Part shown: positions 1 through 7,332 of the stretch, piece by piece | How the letters are laid out: each line of letters starts with the position of its first letter | Numbering within the stretch: the stretch's first letter is position 1 | Source: Negativicutes bacterium | GTDB taxonomy: Bacteria; Bacillota; Negativicutes; JAGOZY01 | Direction of reading: 5' to 3' | NCBI GenBank assembly: GCA_018058445.1 | Contig: JAGOZY010000038.1 | Location: forward strand, 1 to 7,969 | DNA length: 7,969 nt | The notes under the pieces: model-generated | Databases searched by the model: none | Told to the model about the DNA's origin: nothing | Seen by the model: the letters and a program-made list of their open reading frames with translations, nothing else | Made by a program: the position numbers and the translations under genes

Positions 1-1
1 A

Positions 2-154
2 AAAATTGCTGGGGCAGATGCTGCAACTTTTGAATCGATCCCAGAGACTCTGTATGCAAAGGATAAGGAACATGTTTATTATCTTTTGGATGATAAGCTA
101 ATGATGATTGAAGGATCAGACCCTACGATCTTTGAAACTCCTATTGTTTATTAA
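2..154 (+). CDS. C-terminal end of a DKNYY-repeat protein (5' truncated by window)
   Basis: Reading frame 2 is open from the window edge and gives 50 residues before TAA at 152-154. The peptide carries two similar half-repeats: IAGADAATFES near its start and IEGSDPTIFET near its end. Between them lies a KDKEHVYY stretch. The pattern of a D-K-x-x-V-Y-Y strand, then an x-G-x-D-P-x-T-F-E turn, is the hallmark of the DKNYY family, found in Bacillota and Fusobacteria proteins that are often surface or secreted. The family's molecular function is not known. The real start, total repeat number and any signal peptide lie upstream of the window. The gene is followed 7 bases later by a strong hairpin terminator, so it is the last gene of its transcript. 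The family assignment is from recognised pattern only, on a short fragment. Confidence 0.6.
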   Translation, partial: KIAGADAATFESIPETLYAKDKEHVYYLLDDKLMMIEGSDPTIFETPIVY

Positions 155-161
155 AGTAAAT

Positions 162-201
162 AAAAAAGTACCCCTAGCGAATTCGCTGGGGGTATTTTTT
201 T
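162..201. terminator. bidirectional intrinsic terminator
   Basis: Arms 169-178 (TACCCCTAGC) and 185-194 (GCTGGGGGTA) pair over 10 bp with one G-T wobble, around a GAATTC hexamer that is itself self-complementary. The hairpin is preceded by six A (162-167) and followed by seven T (195-201). It therefore reads as a rho-independent terminator on both strands. On + it ends the DKNYY-type gene, and on - it ends tex, whose stop codon is about 20 bases away. Confidence 0.9.
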
Positions 202-221
202 GAAGAGCAGCTTTGAAAATT

Positions 222-2396
222 TTATGAGATTTGCTCACGGGGTTTTCTTAAACTCAGTCCAATTCGATTGCGGGCTTCGTCAACACTGAGTACACGAGTT
301 TCGACAATATCGCCGACTGCGACTACGTCTAGGGGGTGACGGAAGGGACGGTCGCTTAACTCAGAGCGATGTACAAGCCCTTTGGTCTTTAGGCCGATAT
401 CGACAAAAGCGCCAAAGTCAGTGATGTTTTGAATGGTTCCAGTTAAGATTGATCCGATTTGTAGGTCCGTAAGTTTAAGAACATTTTTTCGTACTAATGG
501 GAGTGGAACATCTTCCCGAGGATCGCGTCCAGGTCGAACTAAAGCGGCGAAGATATCTCGGACGGTGGGTTCGCCGGCTTCTAATTTTTCCGCATAGACT
601 TTTGGGTCCATTTCGGCGATTGCTTCGCGAATCTTGGGTAGGGTCTCTTTATTGGCTAAATCTTTTAAATCAAAGCCTGCTTCTTTTAAGAGGGCTTTCG
701 CGATTTTATAAGACTCTGGATGGACGGGGGTGTTGTCTAGAGGATCAGTGCCGCCGGGAATCCGTAAGAATCCAGCGCATTGCTCAAAGGTAGAAGGGCC
801 GAGTCGGGCGACTTTGAGAAGTTCTTTGCGAGCTTTAAAAGGACCATTTGCCTCACGGTGAGCAATGATTGATTTGGCAATCGTTGCTTTAATGCCAGCG
901 ATATGGGCGAGCAGGGCGGAGGAGGCGGTGTTGAGGTCGGCACCAATAAAGTTAACACAAGACTCAACGACATGATCGAGTGATTCAGCCAGTTCTTTTT
1001 GATTGACATCATGCTGATATTGACCTACCCCAATCGCTTTGGCTTCGATTTTTACGAGTTCGGCGAGAGGATCTTGGATGCGGCGGGCAATAGAGACGGC
1101 GCCACGAATCGAGACATCTAAGTCAGGCATTTCTTCTTTGGCTAGTTTTGATGCGGAGTAGACGGATGCTCCGGCTTCATTAACGACAAGATAGTGCAGG
1201 CTCAAATTACCTTCTTGAATACATTCAGCGACGAATTGTTCGGTTTCCCAAGAGGCTGTGCCATTACCGATGGCGGCAAGAGTGACTTTATGCTCCTTCA
1301 CAAGTGCTTTAAAAACTTGTGCGGCTTGTTTTTTCTGCCCTTCGCCGGAAGTGATATACATGGCAGTTGTGGCGAGCACTTTACCAGTTGGGTCAATAAC
1401 TGCGATTTTACAGCCCGTTCGGTAGCCCGGGTCCATACCAATGACCGTATGTCCGGCGAGTGGAGCTTGGAGTAAGAGTTGGCGAAGGTTTCTGCCAAAG
1501 ACTTGGATGGCATGCTTTTCGGCAGTTTCCGTCAATTGGGATCGGACTTCCCGCTCTAGTGCGGGGAAGAGTAATCTTTTATAACCATCCGCAATTGCCG
1601 CTTGAACTTCTAGTCCGGCAGGGGTGCTATTTACATTTACAAATCGCTTAATAAAATCCAGTGATTTTTCTTGGTCTAGTTCGACCGAGACTTTAAGGGC
1701 TTTTCTCTCTTCGCCACGATTGACTGCGAGAGTTCGGTGGGGTGGGATACGAGAGATGATTTCTTTATAGTCTTTGTACTGTAGAAAAACTGGGGCCTCT
1801 TCTTCCGGTACAATTAAGGTTGCGGTGACGAATCCAGTTTGGAAAAGGGTTCTTCGAAGGGTAGCCCGAATGGAAGGGTTTTCTGAGATTTCTTCCGCAA
1901 GGATATCGCGGGCACCAGCCAAAGCTTCCTCGGGAGTTTCGACGCCAGAGTCAGAATTGATGAACTCAGCTGCCCATTCAGCTGGATTACCGGGTTGCTG
2001 AATACGAAGCTTTTGTGCCAGGGGCTCGAGCCCTTTTTCGCGGGCAACTTGGGCACGAGTTCGTTTTTTCGGGCGAAAAGGTAGATAAATATCTTCGACT
2101 TCTTGAAGCTGAACCGCTTGTTTGATTGATTTCTCAAGTTCTTCAGTTAATTTACCTTGGCTTTCGATCTGGGCAAGCACTTCTGATTTTCGCTCTGCCA
2201 GATTTCGAAGATAACCAGTTCGTTCCTGAATATGACGTAACTGCTCTTCGTCCAGTTCGCCTGTCGCTTCTTTTCGGTAGCGGGCAATAAACGGAAGGGT
2301 GTTGCCTGAGTCGAGTAACTCCACTGCCGTTTGAGCTTGTTCGGGGCGAATTTTTAGCTCTCTAGCTAGTTGGGCAGCTAATTCTATAATGGTCAT
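222..2396 (-). CDS. tex: Tex, S1-domain RNA-binding transcription accessory protein
   Basis: This 724-residue protein has the full architecture and usual length of bacterial Tex, a cytoplasmic nucleic-acid-binding protein related to eukaryotic Spt6 and implicated in transcription. The N-terminal helical Tex_N region includes the family signature NTLPFIARYRKEATGELDE (residues 32-50) and DIYLPFRPKKRTRA (102-115). An RNase H-like YqgF domain starts near 316 with VIGMDPGYRTGCKIAVID. Helix-hairpin-helix segments span about 488-565, with NTASSALLAHIAGI and GFLRIPGGTDPLDNTPVHPE. A C-terminal S1 RNA-binding domain covers about 645-718, with GTIQNITDFGAFVDIG and GLVHRSELSD. The start is firm: an AAGGAGGT ribosome site (complement of 2401-2408) lies 4 bases before ATG at 2396-2394. 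The gene is transcribed alone, divergently from the MATE gene, and ends at the shared terminator. No break or missing domain was seen. Confidence 0.97.
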   Translation of the reverse strand: MTIIELAAQLARELKIRPEQAQTAVELLDSGNTLPFIARYRKEATGELDEEQLRHIQERTGYLRNLAERKSEVLAQIESQGKLTEELEKSIKQAVQLQEVEDIYLPFRPKKRTRAQVAREKGLEPLAQKLRIQQPGNPAEWAAEFINSDSGVETPEEALAGARDILAEEISENPSIRATLRRTLFQTGFVTATLIVPEEEAPVFLQYKDYKEIISRIPPHRTLAVNRGEERKALKVSVELDQEKSLDFIKRFVNVNSTPAGLEVQAAIADGYKRLLFPALEREVRSQLTETAEKHAIQVFGRNLRQLLLQAPLAGHTVIGMDPGYRTGCKIAVIDPTGKVLATTAMYITSGEGQKKQAAQVFKALVKEHKVTLAAIGNGTASWETEQFVAECIQEGNLSLHYLVVNEAGASVYSASKLAKEEMPDLDVSIRGAVSIARRIQDPLAELVKIEAKAIGVGQYQHDVNQKELAESLDHVVESCVNFIGADLNTASSALLAHIAGIKATIAKSIIAHREANGPFKARKELLKVARLGPSTFEQCAGFLRIPGGTDPLDNTPVHPESYKIAKALLKEAGFDLKDLANKETLPKIREAIAEMDPKVYAEKLEAGEPTVRDIFAALVRPGRDPREDVPLPLVRKNVLKLTDLQIGSILTGTIQNITDFGAFVDIGLKTKGLVHRSELSDRPFRHPLDVVAVGDIVETRVLSVDEARNRIGLSLRKPREQIS

Positions 2397-2435
2397 ATGG
2401 ACCTCCTTGCGATTATTAAACTTTTATTATTATTT

Positions 2436-2464
2436 TTTAAATGAGCATACTGATTTATTATAAC
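2436..2464 (+). promoter_or_regulatory. putative promoter for the MATE-PucR operon
   Basis: TTTAAA at 2436-2441 (4 of 6 to TTGACA) and TATAAC at 2459-2464 (5 of 6 to TATAAT) are separated by exactly 17 bases. This would start transcription near 2471, about 80 bases before the MATE start codon. The -10 overlaps the tex -10 on the other strand, so the two promoters would compete or be co-regulated. Consensus matching only. Confidence 0.4.
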
Positions 2465-2486
2465 CGATTCTTGCAAGAAAAATGAA
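2457..2486 (-). promoter_or_regulatory. putative tex promoter
   Basis: On the minus strand a perfect TATAAT (complement of 2457-2462) lies about 60 bases before the tex start. The -35 position is weak: TTCATT at 18-base spacing, complement of 2481-2486. The -10 match is good, but the promoter is inferred from the hexamer and its place in the divergent gap only. Confidence 0.4.
2468..2479. promoter_or_regulatory. perfect 12-bp palindrome, possible operator
   Basis: TTCTTGCAAGAA is a perfect inverted repeat in the gap between tex and the MATE gene. It covers the predicted transcription start of the + strand promoter and falls between the -10 and -35 positions of the tex promoter. A dimeric regulator bound here could affect both genes. 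No particular regulator family is recognised from the sequence, and a palindrome this short in AT-rich DNA can arise by chance. Confidence 0.35.
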
Positions 2487-2553
2487 GGATTTCTGATAGG
2501 CTAGAGGGAAATGATGATAGAAGAGAACCTATAGAAACTAAGGGGAATGAAAA

Positions 2554-3900
2554 ATGGAAAGAGAAAGCTTAGGGCTCATGGAACGGCATCGTCTGGGCCA
2601 GATTTGGCATTTGTCTTGGCCGGTTATTTTGGAAATGATTTCTTTGCTTGCAGGGGGCTTTTTCTTAACTGCGATGGTGGGACAATTTGGGGCTGTCGGA
2701 CAGGCTGCTGTGGGGCTTACGATGACCCTTCAATTCGCGACAGCGTTGGTGGTTTCGGCTGCTGGAACTGGGGCTGGAGTCCTTGTTGCGCGAGAAGTAG
2801 GGGCGAGGCATCCAGAGAAAGTTCGTGAACTTGCAGGACAAGCACTTTTTTTAGGAATTGCTGGTGGAGTTGTGCTTTTACTTGGCGGGACGACCCTTGC
2901 AGCCTCGGTGGTTAGTGCAGCAGGACTCACGATGGATGTTCGGTTACTGGCGCAAGAATTTATTCAAATTTCTTTTACGTTTATACCTTTTTTGGTTGTG
3001 ATGCAGGTTTGCGTTGCTGTACTTCGATCTATCGGAAAAACCAAGCTCAGTCTTTTTGTTACTGCGTCGAACAACTTATTGATGCTTGCGATAGCGGCTT
3101 ATCTTCTTTTTTATACACCATCTGGGGTGTCGGGGGCTGTGCTTGGGGCATCAATTGCTCAAGTATATGGATGTTTTCTGGGAATTTTTCTTTTGACTCG
3201 TCACTGGGCAGTCGGACTTCGTTTTAAAGATGTGTATCCGTTACGGGTACCTGTTGCGAGGCAAATCCTGCATATTAGTTTGCCTGCTGCAATGGAGCAA
3301 GGTGCACTTCAAGGGGGCCGGATTTTCTATACATTAATGCTGGCTGCTTTAGGGGCCACCCAGCTGGCGGCCCATAATATCGCTCTTCAAGTCGAGTCGC
3401 TTTCTTTTCTTCCTGGGATGGCTTTTTCGATTGCTGCGCTGACTTTGGTTGGGCAAAATCTAGGCCGAGGGCTGCCTCATCGGGCCCGTGAATATGCGGT
3501 TCGATGTACTCAAGCTGCGATGATCGGCATGACCGGTGTGGGGATTTTATTTTTTATTTTCGCCTATGAATTAGCGGGCTTCTTTAGTAGTGATCCAGAA
3601 GTGATCGAATGGGCGGTTCTATGTATATACTGGGCCGCAACAGAGCAACCGACTTTAGCGGCTTCATTAGTGTTAGGTGGAGCTTTGCGAGGTACTGGTG
3701 ATACGCGCTGGCCGATGCTGATGACGATTATTGGCATTTGGGGTATTCGAATTCCCTTTATGATGGTATTGGCGTCGATGGGGGAGCTTACTGTATCGCG
3801 AACTTGGATCGTCACTTCCGCCGATTTTTTAGTTCGAAGTATGCTTCTTTACTGGCGTTTTAGGAAAGTTAAATGGCGCTCGCGTTCTTCTAGAGGGTAA
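2554..3900 (+). CDS. MATE-family efflux transporter (NorM/DinF-like)
   Basis: The 448-residue product is a polytopic membrane protein with about 12 hydrophobic segments, the normal size for MATE antiporters, which export organic cations, drugs or metabolites using a Na+ or H+ gradient. Two MatE repeats are visible. The first includes GTGAGVLVAREVGARHPEKV (residues 71-90). The second runs from about 240 with SLPAAMEQGALQGGRIFYTL, then LGATQLAAHNIALQVESLSF and FSIAALTLVGQNLG. GALRGTGDTRWPML (376-389) is another family motif. A basic tail (RFRKVKWRSRSSRG) should lie in the cytoplasm. The ATG at 2554 has an AAGGGG ribosome site (2540-2545) eight bases upstream. The pucR-type gene begins 16 bases after the stop, so the two are probably cotranscribed. 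The substrate cannot be told from sequence. Confidence 0.93.
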   Translation: MERESLGLMERHRLGQIWHLSWPVILEMISLLAGGFFLTAMVGQFGAVGQAAVGLTMTLQFATALVVSAAGTGAGVLVAREVGARHPEKVRELAGQALFLGIAGGVVLLLGGTTLAASVVSAAGLTMDVRLLAQEFIQISFTFIPFLVVMQVCVAVLRSIGKTKLSLFVTASNNLLMLAIAAYLLFYTPSGVSGAVLGASIAQVYGCFLGIFLLTRHWAVGLRFKDVYPLRVPVARQILHISLPAAMEQGALQGGRIFYTLMLAALGATQLAAHNIALQVESLSFLPGMAFSIAALTLVGQNLGRGLPHRAREYAVRCTQAAMIGMTGVGILFFIFAYELAGFFSSDPEVIEWAVLCIYWAATEQPTLAASLVLGGALRGTGDTRWPMLMTIIGIWGIRIPFMMVLASMGELTVSRTWIVTSADFLVRSMLLYWRFRKVKWRSRSSRG

Positions 3901-3916
3901 GAGAGGAGGGGGAAAG

Positions 3917-5635
3917 ATGTCGATTCTTCTCAGTGAAATTTTAACTTTAAATGGACTGGATGGAATTCAAGTGAGAGCTGGATTTCAAGGACTAAATCGC
4001 TCGGTTTCGTGGGTGAATGTGCTTGAGCTATTGGATGAACTAGATAAGCTGCGACCGGGTGAACTTTTTGTGACGACTGCGGTGGGGCTTGCAGAGAATG
4101 TCGAGCTTCAATCAAAAATTATCCAAGAACTTTCTGACAAGGGGCTTGCGGGTCTCGCTATTCAAACAGGCTACTATCTGGAGGAAATTCCAGAAGTGTT
4201 GATTCAATGTTGTGATGAGCTGGATTTTCCACTTCTAGAAATTCCCCGTGAAGTGAGTTTTGGCGAGATGACTAGAATGGTTTCGCGGCGGATCATTCAG
4301 CGGCAAAGCATGCTTCTTGAGCGAACTCAGCAAATTCAGCAAGGTATGACGAATTTGCTTTTAGCGAATCAAGGTCTTTCCGGTATTGCGAACCAGTTGT
4401 CGTATCTATTGGATGCGCCTGTCCGTATTTTGGATTCACGCTTTTATTTATTGGCGTCGGCAGGCATTGAAAACGGCAGTGCTTGGCTGGATTCAGAGAC
4501 TTTGGCTCTTGAACGTGAGCGGATTTTAACTTTTCTTCGGCACTCGCAGCAAAGTATTCCTGTGCTTTTTGAAGGTACGCTCTTCTATCCTCTTTGGATT
4601 GGTCCGGTGTATTATGGCTGTATTTCGGTGCTGAGTTCAAGTTTGAAAGATGATCAGGGTGAAAGTGCGCTGATTTCTGCTGGGACGATTAGTCTACTTG
4701 AAATCATGAAACAACAGGCGGTATGGGAGGCAGAGGAGCGAATTCGAGGGGATTTTCTTGATGATTTATTAGAAGGAAGCTGGGCTCATCCAGACGATAT
4801 CCAAAATCGGGGACGCCGTTTGGGCTATGATCTAGAGCAACCGTTTACCGTTTGGGTACTGGGGCTAGAGTCGACGGAAGACGCCTCGGAAGAAGAAAAG
4901 GAAATTATCTTAAATCGCCGTAAAGATATTGCCGCTTGGCTTCGAATTGCTCTGGAAGAAGAGCGATATAAAGGAGTAATTCGCGAACTACGAAATCAAC
5001 TGATTTTATTTTTGCCTATTACTGGTAATCAAACGAATGAAGATGTGATTGGATTAGCCCAACGATGTCACGAGCTTTTACAGAAAAGATTAGAATGCTC
5101 GATCTCAATTGGGCTTGGAAGAGTTTATATCGGAATTGTCCATCTGGCCCATAGCTTACAAGAGGCGCGCAGTGCTTTGCAGCTTGGCGAAAGTCTCGGC
5201 AGAGTAGGCGAAGTCATCAGCCATGAAGAATTAGGGGTTTATAAGCTTCTGGGAACCACTGCTGATACGGATGAAATTGCCCGTTACTATGCAAGCACTG
5301 TTGAAGTTTTAGCACAATATGATGCCAAGCATGGTAGCGAACTTGTGCATACTTTAGAAACATTTTTTCGAGCGAACTTAGAGATCAGAGAAACGTCGAG
5401 GCGACTATTTATCCATCGTCATACTTTGAGTTACCGATTGAAGCGAATTCAAGACATTAGTGGACTCGACCCTCTTCATGATGAAGATCGGTTTCAACTC
5501 CAACTCGGCTTGAGGGTCGCACCTTTACTACAAAAAGTACCTACGCGTTTGGGCGAGAAGAAAAATGCTTCAAAGAAGCAAGCTAAGAATGAAAGTGCGT
5601 TTTCTATTCAAGATACTATAATTGAAAAAGAATAA
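3917..5635 (+). CDS. PucR/CdaR-family transcriptional regulator
   Basis: This 572-residue regulator shows the standard order of the PucR group. An N-terminal PucR ligand-sensing domain spans about residues 5-125 (LRPGELFVTTAVGL, GLAGLAIQTGYYLEEIPE, FPLLEIPREVSFGEM). A GAF-like region at about 145-265 is joined by a helical linker (EERIRGDFLDDLLEG). A degenerate GGDEF-like CdaR domain at about 300-425 contains SISIGLGR. A C-terminal helix-turn-helix at about 476-537 contains ETSRRLFIHRHTLSYRLKRIQDISG. Members are mostly activators of purine, sugar-acid or amino-acid catabolic genes. An unusual lysine-rich tail of about 34 residues follows the HTH. A GGAGG ribosome site (3904-3908) precedes ATG 3917. 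The gene lies 16 bases after the MATE gene and directly upstream of the permease-kamA pair, which makes these the likely targets (inference). Confidence 0.93.
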   Translation: MSILLSEILTLNGLDGIQVRAGFQGLNRSVSWVNVLELLDELDKLRPGELFVTTAVGLAENVELQSKIIQELSDKGLAGLAIQTGYYLEEIPEVLIQCCDELDFPLLEIPREVSFGEMTRMVSRRIIQRQSMLLERTQQIQQGMTNLLLANQGLSGIANQLSYLLDAPVRILDSRFYLLASAGIENGSAWLDSETLALERERILTFLRHSQQSIPVLFEGTLFYPLWIGPVYYGCISVLSSSLKDDQGESALISAGTISLLEIMKQQAVWEAEERIRGDFLDDLLEGSWAHPDDIQNRGRRLGYDLEQPFTVWVLGLESTEDASEEEKEIILNRRKDIAAWLRIALEEERYKGVIRELRNQLILFLPITGNQTNEDVIGLAQRCHELLQKRLECSISIGLGRVYIGIVHLAHSLQEARSALQLGESLGRVGEVISHEELGVYKLLGTTADTDEIARYYASTVEVLAQYDAKHGSELVHTLETFFRANLEIRETSRRLFIHRHTLSYRLKRIQDISGLDPLHDEDRFQLQLGLRVAPLLQKVPTRLGEKKNASKKQAKNESAFSIQDTIIEKE

Positions 5636-5674
5636 AAGAAAAGACACTTTTTGTGAAAGGAGTCGGATAAGAAA

Positions 5675-5707
5675 AGCTTTACTTGTACCTTTGGTATAAG
5701 TAAAGCT
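5675..5707. promoter_or_regulatory. inverted repeat with 15-bp arms over an extended -10 sequence
   Basis: AGCTTTACTTGTACC (5675-5689) and GGTATAAGTAAAGCT (5693-5707) are complementary over 15 bp apart from one G-T position, with a TTT loop. No U-run follows (next bases GCTTAAATTG), so it is a poor intrinsic terminator for the upstream gene. The right arm contains TGGTATAAG (5692-5700), an extended -10-like element, though no -35 is visible at the right spacing. It could be an operator over a promoter for the permease and kamA, or an RNA hairpin in the transcript. Which of these holds cannot be decided from sequence. Confidence 0.45.
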
Positions 5708-5811
5708 GCTTAAATTGTAACCAAATGAAGTATGGAAATTGTTGGAAAATTCAGGCTATGATAGAGGTGAAACAATCATCTCGAAAAATCTATTTTACAG
5801 GAGCTTTTCCA

Positions 5812-5853
5812 GTGTCAAACCTTCAGTCGGGAAATCATCATACTAAAGAGTGA
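5812..5853 (+). CDS. possible 13-residue leader ORF ahead of the permease
   Basis: A GTG codon at 5812 follows AGGAG (5799-5803) by eight bases, which is ideal spacing. It opens a frame encoding MSNLQSGNHHTKE before TGA at 5851-5853. The stop lies just before the permease ribosome site (5856-5864), an arrangement that would allow translational coupling. The same frame has ATG codons farther upstream at 5758 and 5725, but neither has a convincing ribosome site. The peptide resembles nothing recognised and lacks a run of lysine codons, so it is not an obvious attenuation leader. It may well be chance. Confidence 0.2.
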   Translation: MSNLQSGNHHTKE

Positions 5854-5855
5854 AG

Positions 5856-5864
5856 AAGGGGAGG
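5856..5864 (+). promoter_or_regulatory. permease ribosome binding site, sets the start at 5871
   Basis: AAGGGGAGG is a strong Shine-Dalgarno match six bases before ATG 5871. The longer reading, from GTG 5850, would place this site inside the coding sequence and has no good site of its own at normal spacing. The ATG is therefore preferred. Confidence 0.8.
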
Positions 5865-5870
5865 AAAGCG

Positions 5871-7328
5871 ATGTCAGATCAAGAACGAGAACGTTTTACC
5901 GGTATGGACGATATCAGCTGTGAGAAAGTAGGCCTTAAACGAGGTATGAAGGCTCGTCACATGTTGATGATGTCGATCGGGGGAACAATTGGGACAGGAT
6001 TATTTCTAGCTTCGGGTGAAGTATTGCAGTCGGCAGGGCCGATTGGTGCAATTCTTGCTTACTTAGTGGCTGGTTTGGCCATGTATGCGGTTATGCTCTG
6101 CTTAGCTGAGCTTTCGGTCAGTATGCCGATTGCTGGTTCTTTTCAGACTTATGCCACTCGTTTGATTTCGCCAGCGGCAGGATTTACCACAGGCTGGCTT
6201 TATTGGTTTAACTGGTTGACTGTGATCTCGGCCGATCTTGTTGCGGCGGGAACTTTAACAAAGGTTCTGATTTTTGACGCATTCGGCTTGAGCGTTATTC
6301 AGTGGGGTTTCTTGTACGCAGCGATCTTAGTCCTTATGAATTGGGTTTCGGTTAAATTTTATGGTGAGATGGAATTCTGGTTTGCCGGAATTAAGGTTGC
6401 AGCCATTATTGCTTTTATTATTGTCGGTTTGGGAATTGCTTTCGGCGGTGTTGGGAACTCGCCAACTCCGGTGGGCTTTTCCAATTTATTTCCGGAAGAA
6501 GGAATTTTCCCGATGGGGGCTGCTGCGGTATTTATGATGGGACTGCTCTCGGTTTACTCTTTCCAAGGCACTGAGCTGGTTGGTGTCGGAGCGGCTGAGT
6601 GTGAAGATCCTGGCAATAATATGAAAAAAGTTATCAAAGGGGTTGCCTTCCGAATTATTACTTTTTATGTATTGGCAATTATCGTATTGGGTATGGTTCT
6701 TCCTTGGCAAGAAGCTGGGGTGGATGAAAGTCCTTTTGCCAAAGTATTTGCGATTGCTGGTATTCCTTATGCGCGAGAGCTAATGAATTTCGTCGTACTT
6801 ACCAGTGCGCTTTCGGCAGCGAATTCAGCGATTTATGCGTGCTCTCGTTTCTTATGGTCTATGTCGGTCGACAAACAAGCACCGAAATTTCTTAATAGTC
6901 TAAATCGTGGTGGTGTTCCGGGACGAGCGATCTTGTTTACAATTTTTATGTCAATCGTACTGGTTTTACTTGGGGAAGTCACCAATGATACAGGCGATGG
7001 AAATATGGCTGCTAAGCTTTATCTATGGCTAGTTAATAGCAGTGGTCTGGTCGGGTGTATGATTTGGATTATTATCGCCCTTTGCCAGTTGCGCTTTAGA
7101 AAATTATTTCTCTTTCGTGGCGGGGATCTGAAGGATCTTAAGTTTAAGGCTCCTTGGATTCCGTTTCTCCCGATTCTCGTTATGCTGATTAATGGGTCTT
7201 TGATGTTTACGACCATGTTTTCTGATTCAGAAAGACCATTGCTCATAACCATCCTTCTCCTGACTTGTCTTGGCTACTTTGGCTATCAATATTTTGGGCC
7301 GAAGGAAGATAAACAATCTGGAGTGTAG
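5871..7328 (+). CDS. LysP-like amino-acid permease (APC superfamily, AAT family)
   Basis: Starting at ATG 5871 the protein has 485 residues and about 12 membrane segments, very close to the length of E. coli LysP (489). Landmarks of the AAT family are present. MKARHMLMMSIGGTIGTGLF (26-45) holds the G-x-I-G-T-G-L-F substrate-binding turn of TM1. Others are AELSVSMPIAGSFQTYA (79-95), YWFNWLTVISADLVAA (111-126), YSFQGTELVGVGAAECEDP (229-247), SALSAANSAIYACSRFLW (312-329) and RGGVP (346-350). It should be a cytoplasmic-membrane proton-coupled importer of an amino acid. Similarity to LysP as remembered, and the kamA gene 57 bases downstream, suggest lysine. Other AAT members take arginine, histidine, aromatic or GABA-type substrates, so specificity is inference. 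It probably forms an operon with kamA. Confidence 0.92.
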   Translation: MSDQERERFTGMDDISCEKVGLKRGMKARHMLMMSIGGTIGTGLFLASGEVLQSAGPIGAILAYLVAGLAMYAVMLCLAELSVSMPIAGSFQTYATRLISPAAGFTTGWLYWFNWLTVISADLVAAGTLTKVLIFDAFGLSVIQWGFLYAAILVLMNWVSVKFYGEMEFWFAGIKVAAIIAFIIVGLGIAFGGVGNSPTPVGFSNLFPEEGIFPMGAAAVFMMGLLSVYSFQGTELVGVGAAECEDPGNNMKKVIKGVAFRIITFYVLAIIVLGMVLPWQEAGVDESPFAKVFAIAGIPYARELMNFVVLTSALSAANSAIYACSRFLWSMSVDKQAPKFLNSLNRGGVPGRAILFTIFMSIVLVLLGEVTNDTGDGNMAAKLYLWLVNSSGLVGCMIWIIIALCQLRFRKLFLFRGGDLKDLKFKAPWIPFLPILVMLINGSLMFTTMFSDSERPLLITILLLTCLGYFGYQYFGPKEDKQSGV

Positions 7329-7332
7329 TTTA

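Noticed and set aside
497..2137. Several open frames on both strands inside tex (for example 1194-1475 + and 1814-2137 -)
   Set aside because: They lie wholly within the well-supported tex coding sequence, have no ribosome sites or recognisable domains, and read as shadows.
2547..2828. Frame starting at ATG 2547 just before the MATE start
   Set aside because: It overlaps the MATE gene in another frame and gives a cysteine- and glycine-rich translation with no family resemblance. The MATE frame has the correctly spaced ribosome site and full domain matches.
4293..4640. 115-residue minus-strand frame inside the PucR-type gene
   Set aside because: It is antisense to a conserved coding region and shows no domain or start signal.
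5675..5707. Intrinsic terminator for the PucR-type gene
   Set aside because: The stem is strong, but it is AT-rich and followed by GCTTAAATTG, not a T-run. A terminator role is not excluded but is not supported by the usual signature.
5636..5870. Lysine riboswitch (L box) in the permease leader
   Set aside because: The context fits, and AGAGGTG occurs at 5763, but the rest of the conserved core and the multi-helix layout of an L box could not be found by eye. A covariance-model search would settle this.
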